Assembly: GCF_000143415.4 (NCBI RefSeq) | Contig: NW_003314306.1 | Location: 1,263,318-1,327,317, forward strand | From: Selaginella moellendorffii | Taxonomy: Eukaryota; Streptophyta; Lycopodiopsida; Selaginellales; Selaginellaceae | Length of the DNA stretch: 64,000 bases | Direction: 5' to 3' | Part shown: positions 21,609 through 32,437 of the stretch, in pieces | How positions within the stretch are numbered: position 1 is the first letter of the stretch | Layout of the letters: each line of letters opens with the position of its first letter | Translations under genes and position numbers: made by a program | The notes under the pieces: model-generated | What the model was told of the DNA's origin: nothing | What the model saw: only the letters and a program-made list of their open reading frames with translations | The model's database searches: none

Positions 21609-23689
21609 CTATGACAATCAAATCTAACCTCAAGCCTCAGATCGAGTGTGGACACCCTGTGCCTCGAGAAACCCACGTCATCCCACAAGGGCCATAGTAA
21701 CCCGCTACAATGTGTTAACCTAGAGCGAGTCCAATCATTTCAGCTGAATCCGTTAGGGTGTTGAGCAAGCATTATAGCTATATGCAATTTGTCTCATCAC
21801 AACATCACAACCATTCCTCATTTGTAGTTCTCTACCTATTTCACAGTTCACAATCTCCAAAGATCTGCAAACATTGAGTTCATACTAGTTTAGCTCTCTC
21901 AATTTTTAACTCATAATCTTAAAAGATCTATAAATGCCACATCACTCTTTAGCCATGATTTATCATGCTGACCCAACTCTCTTCTCCAACTCACAATCTC
22001 AAAAGATCTGTAAACATCACATCAAAAACCTTCCAAATTTAAAAATTCTTAACTCACAATCTCAAGCAATCTTTAACTTCAAACTTGTTAGCATGAGAAG
22101 CAGCCTCTGACAATTGAAGTCCACCCAAAAACAAACTATAGATTATAATGATTCACAACAAAGGTGACAATCAAAAAGTTTTGACAGCCCACGTAGCCCC
22201 ACCCTCAATCCTTCGTCAAGGCTCATCTCGGTTTAGGTTTAAATAAATGAGTGTGCAAAATACCACATGTGTGTAAAGTTTGAGTGATATTGATGGTAAA
22301 AAGGATAATTCATGCAATTGAGATGGACATAATGCTAGAGTTGAGCATGCTAATGCCACCATGGAGATTTGAGATCTATAAAGAAAGAGTAGCCTTACCA
22401 CTCCAAGGAATGACAGAAAAGCAAATTGCATTAGTTGTTTTGGCCCTACTCAAGAGTCCAGAGATGCTTTTGAACATGCTAGGTTTTAGCATATGCTCTA
22501 TTTGTTGAGGAAAGTGCATGTTCTACCAAGCTCAAGTATCCATCTTACCAACTGGGTGATAATTTTGATAGTGGCATGGATATTTTTGAGTGTGCTACCA
22601 GGCGACCAAGAGAGAAAAGATCAATACCTTTGTATGGCACTAACAATAGAGGCACAAAGACTCTTTAATATATGCTTTACAAGAGATCTTGAAATGAGGT
22701 AGTGTTGTTAGTTCATCAATTATTCATCATTGGAGATCCTAAGGATATATGCTGTTAGACACCATATAGACAAGAAAGTACATGAAGGGAGAGATTGTGC
22801 AACAATATTGGACAACACTGCACCATGCCTCCACCTATATCACTACTGATATAGATAAAGTTGAGAGATTGGTCACACAAGTTTTCTACTGTGGTTTTCT
22901 AGATGAGCTAATATGCATATCTTTTGATCAAAATCAGCTCTTGTGGACAAAGTGAAGATGTACTTAAGGAATGGAAGCCTGCCCATACTGCAAATATTCC
23001 ATTTTAAGAATACTTTGTTTAACTTGACACTTGGAATGGACAGCTACAATTCATCCATGCTGGTAAAACTCTCTAGATGCCCATTTTAATATTTATGACA
23101 ATTAGAGTGCATTGCATGCAAATTCTGCTATACTCCACCATGAATCGATTTGGTATCCCTTTTGTGCTCGACTCACCCTGTTCTTGACAGTCATGCCAGA
23201 GAGATTGAAGGTAGGAGATTCCTACCAAATATAGGAACCTGTGGTCCGTCCAGGAGAACAACAGCGATGGCTCTGAGCAAAGTTGAAATCCTTGCACATA
23301 TAAGCAGAGTTTGAGCTGGCCCACAGAACACTATCACCTACACCAGAATTGTAAATAAAGCTGGGGAATGCAGTTGTAAGGTTGCTGCAAATATCCACCA
23401 CAAGCCAGAAGCAAGCAAGCAAGCTGGCACACGAGCAAGGACACAAACTACAAATAATGTGATGTGTGCTTCCAAACAGAATTGCACCTTCAAATGTTTT
23501 GCCAATAGCTGGAAGGCAGTTACAAAAGAGAAGAGAATTTGAGCATGAGCTTAAAGAGTCGATCTCTTCTTCCAGCGGTGCACCGGGATGGAACACGCTG
23601 AGGAACTCCCTGGAATCGATCATGCCGTTTTTTTCACATAAAAAAGGTGCAGGAAGAAAGAAAAAGAGACTTGCCAGGACGAACATCTT
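21609..23689. other. AT-rich intergenic region, no gene recognised
   Basis: This holds poorly conserved AT-rich sequence with a few repeated phrases, such as 'actcacaatctcaaaagatctgtaaac' in several variants at 21,850-22,080. Open frames are short, lack recognisable domains and look like chance. No tRNA or LTR was seen. Confidence 0.5.
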
Positions 23690-23704
23690 GCTGTTCTTAA
23701 GATG

Positions 23705-23910
23705 AAGAGCGCCACTCGCGTTCTTGCTGAGTGCTTACAGCCGCTCCAAAGTCCTGCAAGTAGCAAAAGCCAACATCAGGGGTCTTGCGATGATAGCTGC
23801 TTTCGCCGAGAACAGCGTTCCAGACACATTCCTCCTGAGGAGTGGTCAGGGCGAGCCTAGAACAGAGAAAGTTTGTTCACAGTGAAGATGTTGCAGCTAG
23901 GCGTGAGGAG
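23705..23910 (+). pseudogene. PPR gene fragment (copy of 21.2-21.5 kb)
   Basis: The segment is clearly related to the end of the PPR gene at 19.1-21.6 kb. CTTGCTGAGTGCTTACAGCCGCTCCAAAG matches the region coding LSAYGRCKA, and the block around GCTTTCGCCGAGAACAGCGTTCCAGA matches the region coding FAENGVPEN. The middle is deleted and the frame is broken. It is part of the repeat shared with 4.3-4.8 kb. Confidence 0.75.
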
Positions 23911-24113
23911 ATTGGTTTCGTATGGATGTGTACGATTATTTTAGGTGAGTTCGTTAGGGCTTCGGTTCTTCGGTTCTTCTTTTTGATCGATTCCTTGGGC
24001 TTGAGAGACGCCAAGTCTGTCTCATTGCCGCTCTTCTCCTGGGTCCGGACCAAGTGTCCTAAGGGACGGGCGATAAACCACAGCCATTGAATATTCGCGC
24101 ACTCCACTCCAGC

Positions 24114-24888
24114 TCAAGTCGTAAAAACAATCCCTCTCTCCGAAAAGATGACGAGATTGCCCTCGCCATGGGTATAACAATCTGAAGCAATAAAACTGCA
24201 CTGCACTTGTTCAAGGATGTCTTCGTAGCACACTGCTGAGACTGTAACTAAACCACCCTTGTAACCATCACCTCGTATTGGTACACTAGCTGGGAGTAGC
24301 CACCCGCATACACCCAGCCGAGCAAAGTATTGCTGCCCATTGTGCTCCCACAGCCTCATCATGCGCGAACACCGCAAGATCTCTCCTTCCAAGCCCGTTG
24401 TAATTCTCAGGCTGCGCACAACTTCCCCGGTGGTCCACTTCGTGCGGCCAAAGTCGCGGCGCTTGGTAAGCTCTATCCCGCTGTGTACTCGTCATGTTGT
24501 AGGCTGGCGAGAATGGGAGCTTGGGGAGTGAAGACCACGCGCGTGTTGCCGAGTTGTAGATGCAGCACCAGTTGGCCCGAGGCATTGGGTGCGGTGTAGT
24601 GAATTCCGACATTCTTGTCGACAAACATGGCAAAGTCGATCGCTCCCACAAGATACCTTTCTTTGTCCCCCCAATGGAGCGGTGGTACCGGGACACTGGA
24701 TTGCCTACCCCCAGCTGAAACACATCCTCAGAGAGAGCGATCCAGGCCTTGCATGGGCTCCATGGTGATGCATACCAAGCCACCTCCAGATGCAACGACT
24801 TCAATAACCGATGGAGGCAATGAAAACTCGGAATGGTGGTTAGCCGTAATGGATTCAAGGCTAAAAAGTGGTGGGTTTCCAAGTCCAC
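24114..24888 (-). pseudogene. F-box/kelch-type gene fragment
   Basis: Open pieces on the minus strand include LALNPLRLTTIPSF, WCCIYNSATRAWSSLPKLPF and MRLWEHNGQQYFARLG, with frame changes between them. Related pieces recur at 42.25-42.48 kb and 43.14-43.69 kb. The style matches the substrate-binding half of plant F-box/kelch proteins, but no F-box or complete kelch unit is visible. I call it a decayed family member with moderate confidence. Confidence 0.5.
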
Positions 24889-25138
24889 AAAGCTGAGAGA
24901 ATGTCATCTTGATCACCAAAACCTGTCTGTATTGTCAAAAGAGGGCCAAAAGGAGTCGACAATGGAGAAAGATTGAACCCTTGCGTAAAGAACGGAGCAA
25001 TAATTTTTCTCTTCATGTCAATTCCCGCGTTAGCATTCCTTTGGTGTGGGCAGCAGTCGTAAGGCACTGCGGCCAGGTTGATCGGGGTGCGTGTCCAACG
25101 GTCGAGGGCTCTGCACGTAAGCAGCTTGTTCGGGTGTG

Positions 25139-25357
25139 GAGGTAAACTCGAGCTCCACCGTGAGAAATGCGCTACTAATATATAGCGGACTGGAGAGCTG
25201 GAAGACGCAGAGAGATTCCTAGTGAAGATGGATCACAACGGCTTAGAACTCGGTGTTTGCCTGATATGGAGGGGTCACAGCCAACAACAAGACGCTTGCA
25301 TGGAAGCGCAAGAAGCTCCTGTTTTACCAGACCAGACTTGCACTAGACCAAATGCCC
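25139..25357 (+). pseudogene. PPR gene fragment fused to a tRNA-Pro scrap
   Basis: Bases 25,139-25,335 resemble 20,816-21,145 of the PPR gene (shared GAGAGCTGGAAGACGC, GAAGATGGATCACAAC and GCATGGAAGCGCAAGAAGC), with deletions and stops. Immediately after, 25,341-25,357 (CACTAGACCAAATGCCC) is identical to one end of the tRNA-Pro at 15.1 kb. This is dead sequence assembled from two local sources. Confidence 0.7.
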
Positions 25358-25500
25358 ACTAACTTCATGGGAAAGATCTTCACTTTTGAGCTGGACTTTG
25401 AGCTAATCCCCTTACATTTGGCCTGTGGTTTTTCACTCATGGAACCTTCACAATCCATGGAAGCAATTCTAAATCGGCATCAATTCTCATGGCAATACAA

Positions 25501-26909
25501 CTATGTGAGGAAGATTTGACAACCCTCCACGTTGAAATAATTAACATCAATCACAGTTCTCCCAAAATCGCCTGAAACAAAAATAAAGAGACACAGTGCG
25601 GTGAATCCATGAGCTAGGAACGCAAACACACTTACTCTCGTAGATGGTTCTGACCACATCAACCCATTCCGAAACGAGCTCCTTAAACACAACGCCACCA
25701 GGCTTGGCATCCAAGATGAAGAGCGCACCTGCAACCAGTTCAGGCAAATTTTGATCGATGTTAGTATATTTGCAATCCAAGAGTTACCTGGTGCGAGCCA
25801 TTTAGTCGAGCATTTGTGGCTGGTACACGACGGCATTGGTGCGAGCCAGACAATGTTTCTTAAGTTCATGCTGCTGTCGTAAGGAACGAATGATCCTGAC
25901 AAATGCTGTAAGGCGCTGCATTGAGGCATTCGCTTACCCGTTTGGCAATAGCCGAGGTTCAAGGCAAAGCTGTTCTTGTCATACTCGGGGTACTCTCGAC
26001 AATGAAACCTGCAAAGTTACAAACATTCAGTCATGGTGACTAGCGTTTGAGCAGGCAAGCTTACAGAATACCGAGCCTTCCAGTGCCGTAAGCGGTAAAC
26101 ATGTGGGCATGGAAAAGATCGTAGCGATTTAAAGAAACGTTAAAACCTGCCAAGGGAGCTAAAGCAACAATTGCTTCAAATAGGAATGCCATGTACGAGT
26201 TGATTTCCTGCAAGCCACACATAGTTAAGAGCGTGCTTTATCTTCAAATGATGGGAGGACACGAACCTGATCAACAAAACGCTTGGCACAATCGTGCTTG
26301 GTAAGCACGCACTTGCTAGCGTTCGAATTCTCAACATCAGGGACCTGACGAAATTTTCAGCTGAAGTTTCGAAGGAAAAATACCAACTTTTACCTTGTGA
26401 AGTGCCGAATCCAGCTCCGCTAGTATAGCGTCAGGCTCCCCAGCCCATTCCACGGATTTCCTGGCTAAGTTCGCAACAGAAGCCGGAGGTTCCCTTATCA
26501 ACCTCCACATTCGCTCCTTGGAATCTGGCTTTTCTACTCGAGAAACTCCCGTGGACCGGTATGACGAGCTTCTCAGCGTTGGTGGAACTAGAAAGCGAAT
26601 GGACGACAGAAGCTCCTGAGCTCGAGATTCTGTCACTGATTTTTCCGCCTCACTTCCACCCAGTAAAGCTAACACATCCGCTGCGCAGCGTCGAGCCATA
26701 GTTTCTTCGTCGTCGTTTGAAGGACCCGGTGGAGGCGAGGCAGCCCAAGTAGCGCATTGAGCTGATAGCCATTTGGAGCATCCAGAATTCGGTAGCCGGA
26801 GCTTGTTCTTGGCCTTCCATAGCTGGCTATGGCAAACTGCTGGTGACCAAGCGTAGTGTGGCGAGAGCAAGGCGACTACCACCACATACAGCACATGAAT
26901 ACCTCTCAT
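25501..26909 (-). CDS. conserved plant secreted/luminal protein of unknown function
   Basis: Seven exons fit in phase for 359 aa: 26909-26394, 26344-26267, 26207-26065, 26008-25938, 25895-25788, 25728-25636 and 25571-25501. The N-terminus (RGIHVLYVVVVALLSPHYAWS) is a typical signal peptide. The rest is a globular domain with Cys pairs and stretches I recall from unnamed plant proteins: INSYMAFLFEAIVALAP, GFNVSLNRYDLFHAH, GTGRLGILFHCREYP, SMNLRNIVWLAPMP and TVIDVNYFNVE. I do not know its function. Two introns are extremely short: 49 nt (26,345-26,393) and 42 nt (25,896-25,937). Retaining either would keep the reading frame or nearly so. Only 128 bp separate it from the CCS1 stop. Confidence 0.85.
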
Positions 26910-27037
26910 CCTTTTGAGCGTTCTCCTTCTCCTCTAGCCTGCGTGCCAAGAAGTTTTTCAAAAAACAAAAGTGATGTCCGCTGCTGTTTACCAGGATTTT
27001 CTTTCTAGCTCGTTGACCTCGCCCGTCTTGTCATTTT

Positions 27038-29030
27038 CTATTTGGCAGCACTGTTTGGTACGTGTTCGGGGACCGAATCAAGAATCCCCGTTAGCTCTTG
27101 CTCGAACGAAAGCTTTGCTCTGTTGCTCTTGCCTCCGACTATAATTGAGCTTCCCTTTTGGAGGGCCCAAATCTGAAAAAGAAAAAGAAAAGAAAACGTG
27201 CAATCCGATATGCAAAAGGGAGCTTGAATCAAACCTGAGAATGAGAGAGATAACTTATGCACGTTGTAAACATGAGTGCACCAAAACCGGCATAGACAAC
27301 GGGCACGGCTGGATCCATCTGTAAGAATTTGAAAAGAAAAACGTAGAACAGGATCAGTTGCTGTAGTTACAATGGTTCTTACCTTCACTTCAAGGCCTGT
27401 GCTGCCAATCATATCGTCCACAACAAGGTTTACACCGTCCACTTCAATCGGCTTCTGCGATCCAACTCGCCTCACACCCACAAACTCTCCTTTCTTGTCA
27501 TACACCACCACAGATTCTAAATCCCGTGCTAGAATAGATCTGCAGAACATACAGCATCATCACGAGATAAACGCTAAAGGCTCGGAGAACTTACATTCCT
27601 TTGGAGTTCAAAACACCTTCGGGAATTAACGTTCCAAAAAGCTTGTTGTCACCTTTTCGCAGCGGAGCCATCGCAAGGTTGAAAGGCTCGGAATCGTCGA
27701 TTCTCACTAATACTGTCGATATTCCCCAATCAGTCTGGTAAATGGTGGCACCGGCGATTCTTAACGGATTGTTTACACTGATTGTTTTCCTCAGAAGCTC
27801 GCCCTCCTTTGCGTCTGTGATAGATAAATCGGAAAAGAATTGTTTCACCTGAAACAACCAGAACTCATGCTTTGTTTCCACTGAAGATTTGACGTAGCTT
27901 ACCTGACCATTGGGATACTGCTCGATGTAAAACTTATTGACGTGTATGTTAAGGTCCATGGTCGGAGATGGTGTGGCCAAGATGCCATTCGGATTTAAAC
28001 CATCGCCCAGCCTCAAGTCGAGACCCTCTGGAATTGTCACGCTTCCATGATAACCTCCTAAAGCACTAACGAGGCCACCTCCCATTATAAGTAGCAACGC
28101 GGCATGGACACCAATCGGAGCAAGCCTTCCTGCAAGGCCCTTGAAAGCGTACAAACACGAGCCTTCGGAGAAAACCTGTACAGGAGTTCTTTTACGTGAT
28201 GAAGCCATATGATTGAACTTTGAGCGCTGACCTCATAGCCATTTCCGGATAGCAAGACACCAAGTTCCCCGAGACTCGCGTCAGGAAGAGTCTCTGCCGC
28301 ATCCATTTTCAAAATGCCCGCGGGGTTCTTCATAAATGACCACCTGCATGCAAGATGTTTTGATCAGGAGAAGAGAAAAGAAAGAAAAAGAGGTGGAAGA
28401 ACAAATACCTTCGAGCAACTTTCACCAGTGGGACTTGTCTCGTCGACGTACACGCAACGAGCGAAGCGGCCAGCAATGCGAGCAAGCCCAGAAAATATGG
28501 AGCCGTGTAGATATGATCAAAGTTGAGCGCAAGTATAACCTTCCAAGAAAAAATCCCCAAGAAAGGATGATCCTCTGGATAAGCCTTGAAGTAGAAATCC
28601 GGAACTCCGCCTTGATCGATCACAGTACCTGGGATAAAGCAGTAGATAGAACTTGAATCTTTACAAGCGAGAAAAAAATTCGCGTACCTATGGACGAGAG
28701 TGCTGCGATGAGGACGAGCTCGGCAATCGCCAGTTTGAAAGACGAGAGTGAAACTAAGACCTTCTTGAGTAGTTTCTGCCACAAAGACGATGATTCCACG
28801 GCCATTTTCTTCGAATTCTGGGAGATTTCCGACGTGAGAGGAGGTGCCGATGAGATTGAGGGCCGGGAATTCGTGCTCTTGTTGCCGCGAGCTCCCCCAT
28901 TGAGAGCAAACCTGACGATGCGAAGCCGATTAGCGACGACTCTCCTCTGGACGATCTGGGCAGAGCTGCTGAGGCTGTGAATCACGCAAGAACAATGCAC
29001 GCTCGAGCCGATCACCAATGCGGCCTCCAT
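27038..29030 (-). CDS. cytochrome c biogenesis protein CCS1 (ResB family), plastid
   Basis: CCS1 works with CcsA in system II haem delivery to c-type cytochromes (c6, f) on the thylakoid lumen side. Eight exons fit in phase for 525 aa: 29030-28688, 28628-28409, 28343-28232, 28175-27903, 27848-27595, 27539-27383, 27318-27235 and 27172-27038. A plastid leader rich in Ser/Arg precedes membrane helix 1 (SSFKLAIAELVLIAALSSIG). GTVIDQGG and the FDHIYTAPYFLGLLALLAAS helix follow. Then come GVHAALLLIMGGGLVSALGG, a large luminal domain (KTISVNNPLRIAGATIYQTDWG) and a last helix (VVYAGFGALMFTTCISYLS). The start at 29,030 was chosen because it begins the leader; upstream in-frame codons are not in a good context. 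Confidence 0.93.
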
Positions 29031-29237
29031 ATTTCCCTCCTTGCGAGATAAGAGCCCTAGAAGCATTGGCATGGCGACATGTGGCAACATCCAGGCCCTC
29101 GATCAGCCGCTATTATTATAACCACCGCCAAATCAGTAAACCTTATTGCTATAAGGATATTCTTTGTGAGTGTTCTTTAGGAAGAACCCTAAAGAGGCGA
29201 GAAGGGCGTCGCAGGCGATCGTCCATTCGAATTCAGG
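29031..29237. promoter_or_regulatory. divergent promoter region, CCS1 / NAP1
   Basis: A 207-bp spacer between the CCS1 and NAP1 start codons. It contains a telo-box-like AACCCTAAA near 29,185. No other element was recognised. Confidence 0.5.
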
Positions 29238-30795
29238 ATGAGCAATGCAGATCAACCAGATCCTGCTGTGAAAGGTTCTCCGGTGCTTCTCAATCTCTTC
29301 TTTCTTGATCGGTTTGATTGATTAGCTCCGTCGGCGCGCGTTGCGGAGCATCTTGCATCGCTCCCCGAGGATGTGAAGCAGCGCGTCAATTCGCTTCAAG
29401 AGATCCAGGTGAGAGAAGCCTTGCTTTCTTTCGCCCAATGATTTTTTCCTCTCGGACCAGAAAGAGCATGACGAGATCGAGGCGAAATTCAAGAAAGAGA
29501 GGGAAGAGCTCATCACGAAATATCAAAATCTCTATGCTCCGCTATACGAGAAGGTAAAACGAGACGTCTCTTCTTTTTCTTACTTTGAATGCTCGCAGCG
29601 AGCGAGCATTGTGAATGCTTCTTCAGCAGAGGAAACAAAACCGGACGAAGGTTGGTTTCCTTTACATTTCCCCCTTTTTCTTTGTAGAATTCATTGACCA
29701 GTTAGAGTATGTAGCTGCGAGCAATGGCGTGCCGGAGTTTTGGCTTGGAGCTTTGAAGGCAAACGAGATTGTGGCAGTCCAGGTTTTGTGTTGTATGCTT
29801 CATCATCTTTCTGTAGAATCTAACGGCACATTTTCGTTTCTCCTTTTCTAGATCACTGAAAGAGATCAGGGAGCATTGAAGTATCTGAAGGATATCAAGT
29901 CGTACTACGTGAGCAGTCCGAAAGGCTTCAAGCTGGAGTTCTACTTCGACGAGAATCCTTACTTCACGAACAGTGTCGTAAGTGTGTTCTTTTATGTCCA
30001 CGTTCTGTACTGAACTCGACTGTTTCACAGCTGACTAAAGAATACCACATGGAAGAGGACGACGACGAGCCGATTCTGGAGCGTGCAGTCGGGTACGTGG
30101 TTTCATTTCTTTACTATCTTACAATATATTTATTTTTCAGAACCAAAATCGACTGGAAACCCGGGAAGGACCTGACTGTCAAGCTGATGAAGAAGAAGCC
30201 TAAGAAAGGCGCCAAGGACACCACCCCTCAGACAAAGTTGCAGGCATGCGAGACGTTTTTTAACTTTTTCAACCCCCCTGAAATCCCAGAAAACGAGGAG
30301 GAGATTGATCCTGAAGAGGTACGATCTTTTATCATCTCTTCTAAAACGTGTGCATAACTTCTTTCTTTAGGCCGAGGAGCTTCAAGATCTCATGGAACAA
30401 GACTACGACGTGGGGTAAGAACTATAGTCGGGATCAAAGTTTCGCAACCATGCTAACAACAACCTTAATTTGCAGTGCCACAATTCGCGACAAGATTGTT
30501 CCTCATGCCGTCTCGTGGTTCACCGGCGAAGCAGTGGAATCTGACGATGAGGCGGGAGACGACGAGGATGACGAGGATGAGGAAGACGAAGACGAGGACG
30601 ACGAGGTGACTGACGATGAGGAGGAATTTGATGCCAAGGTACGTCGCTTGGGTTTTTCCTTCCCTTACTCATTACTTTAATTCGTTTCCTATCAGGAGGA
30701 AGCAAAGCAAACCGTGCCAAAGGTGAGCAGTAATCCTTTTTAATCCTGTCCTTGCTTCTGAACAGTTCCTTGTTTCTGGTCTTTGGCAGGAGTAG
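29238..30795 (+). CDS. nucleosome assembly protein 1 (NAP1)
   Basis: A histone H2A-H2B chaperone shuttling between cytoplasm and nucleus. Twelve exons fit in phase for 321 aa: 29238-29274, 29326-29408, 29461-29553, 29599-29650, 29688-29782, 29852-29977, 30031-30092, 30141-30318, 30371-30414, 30476-30638, 30696-30722 and 30790-30795. A dimerisation helix ([21 protein letters not shown]) is followed by the NAP core: [78 protein letters not shown] and LMEQDYDVG. The C-terminus is an acidic tract of Asp/Glu that ends KE. The farnesylation CKQQ box of many plant NAP1 proteins is absent. Confidence 0.95.
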
Positions 30796-31555
30796 GCTAC
30801 CTAGACTAGCTAGGAATTTTTTGAGTCTGTGAGAGGATTTTGGTCGGGTATACTATTTTCTGTTCGTCAGCAAAGCAAGTATTTTTGTTTTTGTTTTCGT
30901 TTTGGTTTTTCTCTCTCGGCTTTTTCGCTTTTGTTATTTCTTTTCCAGAGAACACGCTGACCTGTCGGGACGAAATGCCACGTCTCGTCGCTGACTTTGC
31001 TTTGATCCTGTCTGGATAGGTTCTAGCGTGACAGCAGCAGCACACACAGCACAGAGCTCCTCGCGAAATATAAGAAGTTTTCCAGCGAGCACAAGGCGAG
31101 AGGTATGAATCCATACGGTTCTTTGCTGCGCGCTGACTTGGAACAAACCTATTCTCTTTAAATGCGAGGGGCAGCACACAGACAGCGTTTTGTTCGCTCG
31201 ATCGACCACCCATCGGTTCTGTGAGTTTCTCTCAATCATGTGGATGTATTTTGACCCTCTGGAGTTGCACGTGGTTGCAGGCCGTAATTCAACACGAGAT
31301 TACCGTCGACTGCACTCAAATCCTTGACATCAGCCAGCTTTGCAATGCGTGAGAGACGAGAACGATTAGTCAAAATCATCAAATGCTTCTCGGTGAGCGC
31401 TTTTCTTAAGCTTATATGTTCTTCGTTGTTTAATCGCTCGCGATGCTTTCTTTTGGTTTTTCTAGTCCGGAGAGGCCGAGAGAACAGCAGACAGTGGCCC
31501 GCAAAAGCCGGGCTGTGAAACTCCTTGGCACAAGCAAGATCCAGCGTTTGAGTGT
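30796..31555. other. intergenic region after NAP1, no gene supported
   Basis: Probably the NAP1 3' UTR followed by spacer. Short open frames on both strands show no domain. A G/C-rich stretch near 31,490 precedes the repeat block. Confidence 0.45.
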
Positions 31556-31574
31556 TGGTGTTCTTGGAAGTTTT

Positions 31575-31840
31575 AGTGCTCTGGGATCTTTGAATTTTTC
31601 CAAGGTTTTGCTAGCTATAAGTTTCTCATACTATGTGCTCTAAGATCCTTGAATTGATCAAACTTAGTGCTCTGGGATCTTTGAATTTTTCCAAGGTTTT
31701 GCTAGCTATAAGTTCATGCTCTAAGATCCTTGAATTGATGTGAAGGATCTTAGAGCAAAACCATGGATCCATGGTTTTTCTACCTATGGTTTCTCATACT
31801 ACAGATATCATTGTAACTTTTATGCTATGGCCAGAAAACC
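31575..31840. repeat. tandem repeat with hairpins and a perfect palindrome
   Basis: A unit of about 91 bp starting AGTGCTCTGGGATCTTTGA occurs twice (from about 31,576 and 31,667). After it, 14-bp arms GCTCTAAGATCCTT (31,718-31,731) and AAGGATCTTAGAGC (31,743-31,756) form a perfect hairpin with an 11-nt loop. This is followed at once by a perfect 22-bp palindrome centred on GGATCC (31,757-31,778). No coding capacity. It may be the remains of a foldback element. Confidence 0.85.
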
Positions 31841-31910
31841 ATTATGACATCGAAATGGGCCAGTTTTTCCCAATGTGGACGATCCCACGTCCAACCCGAG
31901 AATGCAATGC

Positions 31911-31955
31911 CACGTCACGGCCTAGACGGGCTGTGACGTGCTGACGGCCCGTCAG
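31911..31955. promoter_or_regulatory. inverted ACGT (bZIP-type) elements upstream of NAC
   Basis: CACGTCAC (31,911-31,918) and its exact reverse complement GTGACGTG (31,933-31,940) flank a 14-nt spacer. They are followed by the palindrome CTGACGGCCCGTCAG (31,941-31,955). ACGT cores of this kind bind plant bZIP factors. The cluster is about 480 bp upstream of the NAC start codon. Use by the NAC gene is inferred. Confidence 0.55.
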
Positions 31956-32437
31956 AGGAATGTGGGGGCAGAAGCGCGTTAAACTTGTCCCCCCCTCTCA
32001 GCGTGGAAGCTTCTTCTTCTTCTTTAGGGCCAGGGCATTCCTTGGCGCTCACTCTTTCTCGCAAGAGAGCTACATTCTTCTCTCGCAAGGCGCTAGGGTT
32101 TATCGCCTCCTCTGCTCGATCGGTCCATCCCTCCGTCGATCGGGCCTGCCAGAGCTCGCGATCGTCATTATTTCGGATGCGCTCGGCTTGGCTCCTCGCG
32201 ATCGGGGAATCGATTGTGTCGGAGTTTCTTATTCCTCTCTAGTATTTGTGATCTTTCTTGGCGCCGCGCGGAATGAGGAAGAATTTGCTTCCAAGCCAAG
32301 CAACAAGAGCTTGAATGCGGCACAATCTCTCATAATATCGCCGAACTCGGAGCTAGCGAGAGTTCTTCCAGGGAATCGGGGCCGCAGCGCCAGATTTTCT
32401 AGTGTAATCGCGAGCGCATCGATCGATAGTACTAGGT

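Noticed and set aside
21840-22090. CRISPR-like spaced repeats
   Set aside because: The repeats are irregular AT-rich phrases without constant spacers, and the window is a plant nuclear genome.
31324-31643. Small gene upstream of the NAC locus
   Set aside because: Overlapping short frames have no domain, no convincing splice sites, and run into the 91-bp repeat.
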